DNA from: Spisula solida
Lineage: Eukaryota > Mollusca > Bivalvia > Venerida > Mactridae
Assembly (NCBI GenBank): GCA_947247005.1
Contig: OX365948.1
Span: 53,117,401-53,181,400 of the forward strand
Reading direction: 5' to 3'
DNA length: 64,000 bases
Shown: piece after piece, positions 1 to 11,214 of the stretch
Numbering within the stretch: the first letter of the stretch is position 1
Layout of the letters: each line of letters starts with the position of its first letter
Made by a program: the position numbers and the translations under genes
Notes under the pieces: model-generated
Database searches by the model: none
What the model saw: only the letters and a program-made list of their open reading frames with translations
What the model was told of the DNA's origin: nothing

Positions 1-271
1 GCATTTTGTCTATATATATCTAATAATGTATATCGACTTGTATATACCATTACATTCATTGTATATGACACTTATAATGTGCTGAATACATAATTTAAGT
101 ATGATTGTTTATTTATTATTCAATTAGCGGCGCCATGTACGCATCAGATAAGAGCTGACATTCATATATGTTCGTATTATATATTCCAGTGATTGTATAA
201 TGCTATATTACAATAATTTGAGAATAAATTACACATAAGGGAGACAATTACAACTGCAAACGTCACCAAGT

Positions 272-590
272 GCTAGTACAAGTTGTCTCCCTTGTCCAAT
301 GCAAGTACAATGCAAGTACAAGTTCAGTCTCTCTTGTTCATCGCTAGTACAAGTCGTCTCCCTTGTTCCATATAGAACAAGTTGTCTCCCTTGTTTCATA
401 TTTCAATACAGTGGTAGCACAAGATGTCCCCCTTGTTTCATATTTCAATACAGTGGTAGCACAAGTTGTCCCCCTTGTTTCATATTTCAATACAGTGCTA
501 GTACAAGTTGTCCCCCTTGCTTCATATTTCAATACAGTGCTAGTACAAGTTATCTCCCTTGCTACATTGCACCTACATACAAATGTACGT
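272..590. repeat. 42-bp minisatellite
   Basis: Units begin with ACAAG at 377, 419, 461, 503 and 545, exactly 42 bp apart, with the core TTGTCYCCCTTGTTTCATA and then TTTCAATACAGTGSTAGY. Shorter degenerate units precede it from about 272. Reading frames through it on both strands are by-products of the 42-bp period. Confidence 0.9.
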
Positions 591-1137
591 AATAACTTTT
601 TTACATAAGTATATTATGTAGCAAATATATTTAAAATATTTTAAAAATGTAATGGACACACTGAATTAGGTGTTCGATGGATTTGAACATTAAGATCTGA
701 AGATTTGAAGGAAAACGACCAAATTGAGAGACGTTGTTCCTCAAGTAATATACATAGTATACCAGAATACATGTCCACTTAACACGTGCAACCTTTTTAT
801 ATACAGAAGAGTCAAACATAAGCAAATTATATCTCAAGTTTGTTGTACATAAAAAAAAATTAAAGTCCCATTATGCCTTAAATGGCTATTTTCAAAAAAA
901 ACAAAACTTTGCAACCTATCTGCAGAATGATGCACTTTGAGCACTTTAGTTGAGTTCCAAATGTGGAAAACACCATAAGATGGAAGAAAACGAAATAAAG
1001 CCTCCAGGTGGTTTGTAAACAAAATAACGAAATGTAAATAATAAATGCATGATTTAAAGTCTAAGGGGAACAACTCTTGCAAAATTAGTATTTTGTCATC
1101 CATACATTTTACTAAATGTGATTTTTGGGATACTATT

Positions 1138-1275
1138 TTGAAAAATATAGCTGACATTATGTCGTCAATTATAGGTAATTTGTGAAAAACATCATAATTC
1201 TTTGTATTTAGTCTATTTACTGGATGATCCGGAAAAATGTTTTGGGAGAGATAATGTGACTTTAACTGTAGCAGC
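1138..1275. repeat. Dispersed repeat, copy 1
   Basis: About 85% identical by eye, in the same orientation, to 21003-21128 (shared cores TCAATTATAGGT, TTCTTTGTATTTAGTC and TATTTACTGGATGATC). No termini were found. Confidence 0.7.
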
Positions 1276-1522
1276 AGAAAATGACGTTTCATCATACTTA
1301 CAGATGTCCTTCTGGTAGAAGGCTGTCGTCAGCCTGTAACACCAGCTCATAATTCAATAATACAATCTCTATAGATCGCACCATTCCAAAAGCATTTACC
1401 TATTCAGCTCACGGTTGTCATTTGATGCATATTTTCTTGAAGTGAGGTATGTAATCCCAATCAACTGACGTCAGTTCGCGTAGGTATACATAATTACGAT
1501 ATTAGACCCTTTAGTGGTAATA

Positions 1523-1670
1523 GGCCTTTTCGACTGGGCTGTGTCGTGGAGAAGGTTACAGTCTGGTTCCCGTTTTAATTTTACAGTTGCATTACTGTAG
1601 TAGTGTAGTGATTGTGGGGATGGGAACCAGGCTAAAACTTGCTTCACGAAACAGCCCAGTCGAAAAGGCC
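1523..1670. mobile_element. Short TIR element, TA duplication (148 bp)
   Basis: TIRs GGCCTTTTCGACTGGGCTGT and its reverse complement, flanked on both sides by TA (1521-1522, 1671-1672). Too short to code; a non-autonomous Tc1/mariner-type MITE by target site. Confidence 0.75.
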
Positions 1671-2276
1671 TAATGACAAAAGGCTCGAAATGCACGTGTA
1701 CTTCGGAATCTGATGGCATGACGGGTTTCAATAAAAACGTCGATTTACTGGTAAACAGATCATTGTGTACACGTTATACACGAACTTTTTAAGAAATAAG
1801 AATTGATAAGCACGAGTTATTTAATTTTCCGCATCCGAACGAGTGCCCGTGTTTTATTCAACGACAATATAATTATAAGAACAGAGTTTTTATTTCGATT
1901 CTAAATACGATAATATCCCGCACTATTTAACTGCGCGCATTCCATTTTCACCCATTTGACATTGAACATAATTACACGCTGAAGATGATTGGCTTATTAG
2001 CTGGTATAATTACCTCTCTCGTTAATGAAAACGACCGTCGTAATTTTCTGAAGGAAATAACACATTTTAAACATTGAAACAATTTAATAACACGAGTATA
2101 GGGTATCCATTTCATGAAATGAAAAATATAAATGAATTGATTATCAGAAGTTTTTATGAAACGTAGTTTCGAGAGTATATTGGAGTTTCTAAAAATAGAT
2201 GCGTCATAGCTGTAACACTTGATACTCGTGCAACTTGCCTTGTTGGCGACTAGTGGACGTTTTTCTATAAAGTTTA

Positions 2277-2500
2277 CGTTCATTCATTCGTTCGTTCGTT
2301 CGTTCGTTCGTTCGTTCGTTCGTTCGTTCGTTCGTTCGTTCGTTCGTTCGTTCGTTCGTTCGTTCGTTCGTTCGTTCGTTCGTTCGTTCGTTCGTTCGTT
2401 CGTTCGTTCGTTCGTTCGTTCGTTCGTTCGTTCGTTCGTTCGTTCGTTCGTTCGTTCGTTCGTTCGTTCGTTCGTTCATTCATTCATTCATTCATTCATT
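2277..2500. repeat. Tetranucleotide microsatellite (TTCG)n with (TTCA)n ends
   Basis: About 48 uninterrupted TTCG units flanked by TTCA units at both ends. Since 4 and 3 share no factor, the run stays open in several frames and produces artificial Phe-Val-Arg-Ser or Asn-Glu-Arg-Thr frames. Confidence 0.98.
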
Positions 2501-2878
2501 TATAAATATGTTACGTGATACGGGGCGTAAATAGTAACAGCCAATTGGACAATCATGTTTTATTGCGGTAATAATACATGCCCTGGTTTGCTCTATGCGT
2601 ATATGGATTAATCCGCAGATCGTGTTAGAATGTATAATAACTGACGTATTAAGACATGAAAAGTATATTTAAAAAACTCGTTTAGTATATAAAGGATGCT
2701 CATATCGTTAGATACCCACAGTTTCTGATTACGCAACACTCCATAAGTAAAACGAAATAATCAAGCATGTTTTTGAGGACGAGATATATATGGTTTGATT
2801 CAGTTAAAATTATCCTGTTTATAAACCGTTGAATGAACACCTTGTTGGATTTGAACATAATTATGTCACTTTGTACAT

Positions 2879-3125
2879 CCACGTGGTATTTGACGTAATT
2901 TATGGCTAACGCCGCAAGTTAGGTCGATTTCAGGCAAAAACTGTGACATTTTGTAGAAAAATATTACGAGACATGGATAGTACTCATTGTCGACAAGGGT
3001 GTCTCGTTTAACTCGGTCAAAGAGTATAATACTTACATGGTTTTGTTTTTACTTTGAGTTGACATATTTCCTCTTGCGGTGTTAGCCAAACATTACGCCA
3101 CACACATGTATACGTGATATGTCCA
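2879..3125. mobile_element. Foldback element, copy A
   Basis: Imperfect inverted ends: GACGTAATTTATGGCTAAC with CCGCAAG at 2894-2920, facing the reverse complement of CTTGCGGTGTTAGCC at 3073-3101. Shares ends and interior (GTTGACATATTTC, TGTCTCGTT) with copy B at 3556. Confidence 0.65.
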
Positions 3126-3555
3126 CAGTGTTTATGAATAGCTCGAGTACGACCATTTGAACCAGATATGTTTTCTATTGTATTGTAACCTGATGTAGCT
3201 GTGCGATGCTCGTACGACTGACGGTCTCAAGTAGTCGAGCAAAGTAGAACAAATTGCGATATCAGCAAATCGCAGGCATTTGGAACTGCGTGCACCTTGC
3301 GGCGTTAAAATTTCGTCGGACATTTGCTGAACAGTCTTGCGACAACTACATTTTTATCGCAAAATCGCGAGTTCGTTTTTATTGCAAAATGCGTTTTCTT
3401 GCAAAATGCGTCATAGAAGATATTGACAACACATTGAAGATATCAACTAAATTATATGTGTATTATCTGAATACGTTAAACATAAAACACAATCGAACAT
3501 ACATTTATGTAACATGAAACTAAATAATGTATAGATGTGGATACAAATAATTGTA

Positions 3556-3722
3556 TTTTGACGTAATTTGTGGCTAAGAACGCAAGTAAAATTATGTTAC
3601 CAAAACCTCATTTTCGACTTGAGCGTCGTGGATGTCTCGTTAAGATCGGTTGATTTTAACTTTTTTGTTGACATATTTCTACTTGCGTTCTTAGCCATAA
3701 AATTAAGTCAAGTACCACGTGG
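3556..3722. mobile_element. Foldback element, copy B
   Basis: Inverted ends TTGACGTAATTTGTGGCTAA and the reverse complement of TTAGCCATAAAATTAAGTCAA, with GAACGCAAGTA arms. Same family as 2879-3125, same orientation. Confidence 0.7.
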
Positions 3723-3929
3723 TATGTCCACACTGGTAATAATGCATGCATGTATAAACTCATATATTCGATGAGACATGGGATACAGGTAAAATTTACG
3801 ATCATGTAAATAAAATGAACTGAATTGTATACAGGCCAGGCATCTTCAGTCATAGGATCACGGTTCCTTCTGTACACCACGTTGACATGTTGTAAGCATT
3901 TTGTTTTACAATAGTGCAAACCACCGATA

Positions 3930-4125
3930 CCCAACCAATACGCCCCGTGTCACTAGCATCATCCTCTACTGACCAAAACCCGAAACATCATACACCCGTT
4001 TAACTAGCGTCATCCGCTGACCCCTAACCAAAACCACCCGACACCCGTGTCACTAGCATCATCCTCTAATCAAAACCATCCGACACCCGTTTCATTAGCT
4101 ACATCCACTCATACCACTGACCAAG
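3930..4125. repeat. Degenerate minisatellite, 44-52 bp unit
   Basis: Four units with the core CACTAGCATCATCCTCT (near 3951, 4003, 4048, 4092) joined by CAAAACCAYCCGACACCCGT-like spacers. Confidence 0.75.
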
Positions 4126-4563
4126 CAAATGTCTAATATACATGCATGTTTGATTAAAGATTAACGTGACAAATGTCTTTTTAACATTGTTCTTTAAAAT
4201 ATATGTGAAAAGGTTGAATTATTTTATCACAATACTGCTCATACACCGGCATATGCGTCCTTATCATGACATTCTAACGATGAGACTGACTAACAAATGG
4301 AATGTACATGTAGATTCTATCTCATAAAAAATATTGCGTAAATATTGCAAACATGTAAATATAAAACAAAACATTTAACATTGTGCCAGTACTAGGCATT
4401 GATATGTCCATGTACCAACTAATATAAAGTCATAATAATGTATGTCCATGCATACTCTCGTCTTTAGTACAGAGCTGTCTTTCGAAGCAGTAACCATCGC
4501 TTTCTCTTTTCAGTACCGTAAGTTTTTAAACTTGATGAATTATCAAAGTTGCATCAATCGTAT

Positions 4564-5387
4564 CTATATGTAAATATACGTGGTCGTTACACCAAATTTT
4601 GCCGTATTTCTTGCACTTGGTGACTCCCCTGGGTCATCTCCGTCATCGATAGGGACTTGTTTATTCCCCATCTGTAGAAACCGTTGAGCGAATTTAAATT
4701 TGAATTTCAAATCGCGCGCGAAATTCTGACCAGTCGTATCGCACAGACGTAGACCGTTCTTCACAACCGGATGTGACTGAAGTTCAGTAAAATTCAATGC
4801 AAGGTGAAAGGTCAAAGGTGAACTCATAGGTAACTCAATTAGGGTGTATCCATTTTTATCAAGAACACATCCTAAAATCGTGGTTTCTTCGTAAGAGTCA
4901 AGAAGCGTAAACAAGCCAGTAAAAGAAGTAAGTCTTGGTTTAAATCTACCACGAATGTATCGTACGATGATGGGAAAGTTCTGCTTCTCGATCAAGTCGT
5001 CGCTTTTTACGGACATTCGTCCGTTGCCATTTAAATCGTTTGGAAGAATTTCCACGAACTCTCCGGTTTGGGAGAGCGGTATAATAATGTTGTTATCCTT
5101 ATCATCGCGACATTTCATATACTTTGAATGTCCTGACGAACCATTTTTATGATGCCCAGACTTCCCCTTTGCGTTTCCAGAGATGATTTCGTCAATAACA
5201 AACACATTGCCTGGTATGTAATCTACACGGGGGAAGTCTCCTATACCATTTGGACTGTTGACAACGCGGAAAGCCGCAATCTTCGTCAAGTTCAGAAAAG
5301 CCTTGATGCTGTTCTGTGCCAATGAGTCAATACTTTTATGTGACGTGTGGTCCTTTGATGTTCGTGATCGGAGTCTGAGAAAGGCAC
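4564..5387 (-). CDS. Exon 2 of short CABIT gene
   Basis: The second half of the CABIT domain. The acceptor AG is at 5389-5388. The reading frame runs open past the internal Met at 5322 back to the splice site, through GAFLRLRSRTS and SHKSIDSLAQN, which aligns with HRSIESVIEAEAD of the larger paralogue. The last residues (TTTYIYI) are not conserved. Confidence 0.85.
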
Positions 5388-8300
5388 CTGTTCAAATAGA
5401 AAATAGGGATCCATGTATCAACAATAAATGTAGAATTGTAATCACGTGTGAAAATGTATGGAAATGAAATATTTTATTTCGCATTTATTTGATTGATACC
5501 ATAGGCAACAGCTTATAAACCTAATCACTGTATCCTTATTGGGATTCTATATAATTCAACTTGTTTGACTTATTGCGAGCAAAATCATCAGTGATTTCTG
5601 GTCACTATATGACTTATTGGAATTCAACGTGTATGACTTATTGCGATAACCGGGAGTTTAGACTCGTTTATACTGTGTGATAGGAACATTAATTCAAATT
5701 ATCTAAGGGTATCCTTTGTATTTGATACTTCAAGGTGTAACGACTAGGCTAATACTGAAACCATTTGCCTATGATACATGGGTTGTTGCAATCATGTTCT
5801 GTCTGAAATGTCCGTATTGTGTAGCAATTGTACAATTGTAATAGTATAGTGCGGAGCATTTGACGTGATCCTTCGGCCTTATATTAGCATAATTTAACAG
5901 CTGATATCTTGTTTATATTTATAACCCCGTTTGTATGTTTTCATAAGCGGAAAGTATCACGAAGACGCTTAAAGTGTAATACCAACACAAATCTAAAGGA
6001 CTGATGTTGCACGATTTGCTCGCGGAAATATATATTCATCGCAAGAACCTCGTAATATATTCATGCATCAAGTTCAGGATCACGTCAAATTATCCGCGAT
6101 ACTACCCGATTATGAAAACATACAAACGGGGGTATAAATATAGACAAAATATCAGATGTTAAATCAGGCTAATAGAAGGTCGTGGATCATGCAACATTCT
6201 CCGTACGAAACTTCTATGTCACGTTAGATCTACAGTATCGGTAGTCCAAAACGACATTCGATTTTATGACCCGTTCGGTTTCTTTTAAACCTGCCAATTC
6301 AGATATTTCATAAATCCGCTTCACTAAATCATAACCGCCGAGTATTATACTAAATCATTCACTCGAAAATGTTAAATTGCCATTTTGTAAAATCAATTAT
6401 TTTCGTGAGTATTTAATTTCGTGGATTTTAAAAAAAAATGCAATTTCGTTGAGTTGTAAGTTCATGGATTACAACATATAGAAGGGGAACACTTTTGCTC
6501 CCTATTTGGAAAGTCTATCAATCGATGGGGTTAGATCAACCATGAAATCAACGAAAAATTTACCCCCATGAAAATTAATGATTTTACATTAATTGCTATA
6601 ATCATATTACTATTTATATTTACCTACTCATTCATGTTATATTTACATTTTTCTAAACCCAAATACAACCTGGGATCGACTTCAGGAATTTACATAAGTC
6701 AATACAACTTTCCATTAACGTATATATATACCCGTTATATACTGAATAATTATGTACATTTGTATTTGCATAGGTAGAAGGCATTATGTAGTAAGAGGCA
6801 AGTCTTTGTCAAAATATTTGTCAAAAAATGGCGCATTGGTCGAGTGGGTTAATAATGCTCTTGGCTACTGATCGAGATGTCCCTGGTTTGATTCCCGGCC
6901 GGGTCACTTGGACATTTCGGAAACGCTTCCAGTATTTCAAGGCCAACTAAAATTGAACTGATTGGTTACCAAAAGGTAGTCTCGCGTGTATCGATGCTGT
7001 ACTACATCGGGCACGTTAAAGAACCAAGTTTTGGCATCTATCAGTCGGAACCGGAACTCGGATAGCGCACCCGGATCCCTTATATCACACAACTATCTCC
7101 TAAGTTTTATAAATACACCCGTTAATTTTAAAATACGCCTGTACCTGTCAGACAACTGCCAGTTATACTAAAAAATAATACAGAATGATAAATACATGTA
7201 TAAAGAAAGAAAAGCGAAAAACATGCCTGCCTGAATATCTCGAAAGAGTACTGTATTTCATTGATCTTTACTGATCTTTATCAAAGATCTAAATATACAG
7301 ATCTTTGTCTTTATTAACAGGTAGATATGAAATGGCTATATTTAGTTTGACAAATGATGCAATTAATATACACAGACACGAATATAGCATTCCAAGTTTT
7401 CGTTTAAAGAGACTTCAACAAAACGTACAAAGACCTCATGTGGGCGAAGTCACAAATCAAAAGACATTTAAAATTGAGCTGAAATTTTGCATGAAACTAT
7501 CATAAGGCGGTTTCAGACCTGAAGTAAGTTCTGTTTAAATCGCGCTAGGTTATTTTATTTTGATGCACTTTCTTTATCAGACTTCGTTGTCATAGTGATA
7601 ACAGACAGATGCCCATTCATTGCACATTTCCGTATTTATATTCCTATCAAAGTGTACAGTGTATGTTTATTTTCTCCTTAAAATCTCATGCATTATTAAC
7701 CGCTGCAATATCGCGCAACGATTATTAATATGTATTATTTTCACGCGGTCTGTTTCTTTCCATTTGTCAACCATTCAAGACATTAAATATATATTTTAAG
7801 CATGTAATACCTCATTTGATATGCACAGGTCTACAAAGTCTTGGTAACTGGCTTAAACAATTTAGATATATACAACATAAGACCTGCTCAATGTGAATGT
7901 ACGTTGCATGTTCTTGTTGAAACTTATGCTTTTTACACCAATCGTTAAACAAGTTCTCCAAATTTGTTTATAAGCGAATTCACTATGGTTGCTTATTTTG
8001 GTTGTCCGATCATGCAGTGTTTGCATAATATATTTTGCCAACACAATGTAGGCTATATAATGGCATTCCAGAAATATTTGTAAATAAGTAGAGCCAGCCT
8101 TAAATCATAGTTCTGCCTTTTATAGCATGTGACTACTTAACAAAGAAGTCACACCTCAACCCAATATTCGGTATTATAACGCCATGTAATACGTACTGTA
8201 TGCATATAATGGTTACGACACCTTCAGTAGAAGCCATACACATGATTGCAAAGGCTTAAAAAAGAGATGCCCCTTCTGGGTCTAAAACCTTTTTTATTAT

Positions 8301-11163
8301 TTGAACAAGCAACTGTCCCGAAGATCTGTATGACCCCTATACACGGAGGTGTATTGTGTCCTTATACCCGCAGGTTTCTATAGAAACGTAATTGTTTTCC
8401 CAATTTAACGAATTGATTTAAACATTGATGCAATATCTGTATAAGACGTTACGTAACCCAGCAATGTGTGGCCATATGTCCACATTTATCCGTATTATTG
8501 GTATTATATTATTAGTAACAAACTTATCGTCACATCTAGATCGTTTAAGAGATCACGACCCGCGGGTACTTGTAGGTAACAAACCACCAAATAAATGTGT
8601 TCTTTAACTCAATGTAAAGTGACAAATTGCTGACCCAAAAATGTCAAACTTTTTCCATGAAGACCTCTCTAAAACCACCAATTATTAGAAATAGCATAAA
8701 ATATTATAGCCTCAAGAAAATAAAAAAATGCAGGGGGTTGCGTATCATATAAGAAAAATTTGGTTCGTCAAAACGCGGTGACAAGAAATATTTTTTCATA
8801 CGCGCGGACTGATTCGAAGTCCGTTAGCCACAACCCTGCTTTCACTTTCATATTTTAGCCAGAATATCAAAATTGTCTAGATAAAACAGTTTCACTACAT
8901 CACATACATGTGTACAAAGCATTTAAACCCAATAACATGATTCTAATGCTGATTTGTCAACGCATACCACCATTTCCAGCCAAATCAAAGTTTTTTACAG
9001 GACTACTTGAGTATCTGATTTTGGTCCGCGTAGGCATTTGGTGGTTTGTTACCTAACTAGCTAAGTCAATCAGGGGTCATTACTATGTTGAAAAGTTGAT
9101 AAGTGTCTATTTCATTGTTAATTCATGTAAAATTTGTATGAATGTCGTAATGTGCGAACAGTTTACGGTATTACGATCATGCATGAACAGTTTACGGCAT
9201 TACGTCACACTCGAACAATTCGCTGTAATCTGATTATAGTTTTTGTACTTTGATAATTTCGTATGGGTTGATAAGACCTGTTATTTAATTGTAAACTCCT
9301 TTGAAGTTTGCTTGTCCCGACATTTTAATAAACGCAAAAACTGCTAAATATATTATTATCAAAAGCATGCCATCGGAATAATTTGCTACACTTACTGTAA
9401 TTGTGAATTTGATACATAAAAACCAAACATGAATTTATAAAAAAGTGTCGACTGTTGTAATTGCTGTCGTCAGGCTTTTACGTTTTGATTTAAATTCATA
9501 ATCAAAGTCCTGAACGCATTGTTGAGAAGGTGATTTTCAGTTTCACAGAGTAGATGTACTTCTACGGAAATATGCTCTTATCTTTTTTCCTGGAATTCCG
9601 CAAATGTTTAATATTTTTTAATGCTATGCGAAATGCTTGGTTCTTAGTAAACTTTGAGTGGTATATATAAGCCCGGTCCAAGATACGGCTAGGACGGATG
9701 TAGTTACCACCCCTTACATAAACCCAGCCGATGTACGTTTTTTTATACGTATTTCGATAATAAATAACCGGTATGTCTGTAAGCATGATGAATATATTTT
9801 TTATCTACCGTACATGAACTTTAACACCTAACTGAACTGGAAATTTTGATAAACATCAATAAAAGATGTTTAACCGTGCACGTAAATATATCAATGCATC
9901 AATGACATATCTTACATAAAATGCCAACATTCAATTCACGTCTGTATTTCGCATCGATTTTGGTTTGTTACCAAAAGCCTTTATATGTGAAATATTAACG
10001 TTTATTTATACCGTATATTGGCAGGTTCATCAAGTAATATACGTTCTGGTCATAATAAAGGGTGCGATCCGTTTAAATCAAAATGAAATAGATGGAACCA
10101 TCAAAAGCAGACCAAACAGTTGAAGAAAAACTGGACCTGTGCTATTATACAGTCGAACATTTCAAATTTCAAAAAAAAACGTAAATAAGCTGTAATCAGC
10201 CTGAGTGACACATTTTTAGCGATGTGGTATTTTTTGACGTTTCGATTTATTATTAATTGTCTACGATTCGTACGAATTTTGTCCCTTCCGATCTTCCACT
10301 GAAATGCAAATTCCACGAAATTCTAGGAAAATTCGTGGTTTTCGTAAAAACGACTATTACGTAGGGATACTACGAAAAGCATGCAGTCGTTTTCACGAAA
10401 ACCACGAATTGCCATCCCATAAAAATAATAGTTGAATCATTAATTCGACATAATTATGCGTACACACAGCCGATTCAAGAAGCCATACAGGCATTCCTGG
10501 TACTACTGTTTATATAAAGGGTGTTACATGATAAATATTAGATCAATATATTAATATTTTATATCAATGAAACGTGAATATATTATTGTTTAGGTTGCAT
10601 GGCTTCTTTGTGTATGAAATGGATTTACACAGACACAATGACCACGTGTTTGCACGCTATTTACTTATTAAAACTGGCTTAGCGCATTTGCTGTTTTACA
10701 TTGTGAAATGTATAAAACGTCACGTGACGTGGAACCACTTATTCCTCCTCTCTTATTGATATAAAGAGTTTGTCACGCGAACATTGGTCATGATTCAAAC
10801 AAGTGAACTACATGTATTTTAAAATGTGACCAAACCAATATTTTATGCCTACATCGTACCACCGACTGACGTATATACATGAAAGCGTGAATATGATCAA
10901 TAATTACGCACAGACAGGGGTACTAGATAAACAGTTATTGTACAAAGTGAAATTCAATTGCGTTGTTAGATTAGTTACATTCCTAAAAGAGATCAATAGC
11001 CGCGGCCGTGGTCCAGTGATTAGAACGCTTGATAAGAAACCTGGCGATCTGGGTTCGATTCACAGTCGCGGCAGGTCAAACCCTTCCATGAAAACTTGAC
11101 AACAATGTCGAGTTCCCTACACCTGTGGAGAATTTGCTGATTCCTGGTGGAATGGTAAGTTAG

Positions 11164-11214
<51 letters not shown>

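Larger units (their letters stand above)
1..4563. other. Region 3' of the short CABIT gene, no gene recognised
   Basis: Holds minisatellites, a tetranucleotide run, a TA-flanked short element and two foldback elements listed separately. Reading frames here lack any family signature. Confidence 0.6.

Noticed and set aside
299..608. Overlapping Cys-rich frames over the 42-bp repeat
   Set aside because: 42 is a multiple of three, so every frame without a stop in the unit stays open; both strands give similar frames.
834..1295. 153-codon minus-strand frame
   Set aside because: No motif recognised and the related copy at 21 kb is broken by stops; not called as a gene.
2204..2518. Frames of about 100 codons reading Asn-Glu-Arg-Thr or Phe-Val-Arg-Ser repeats
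   Set aside because: They are by-products of a 4-bp microsatellite, open on both strands and in several frames, with no conserved flank.
6830..6905. tRNA gene
   Set aside because: A and B boxes are present but the cloverleaf is incomplete and the sequence continues into a SINE body. The same holds at 10998 and 20262-20373.
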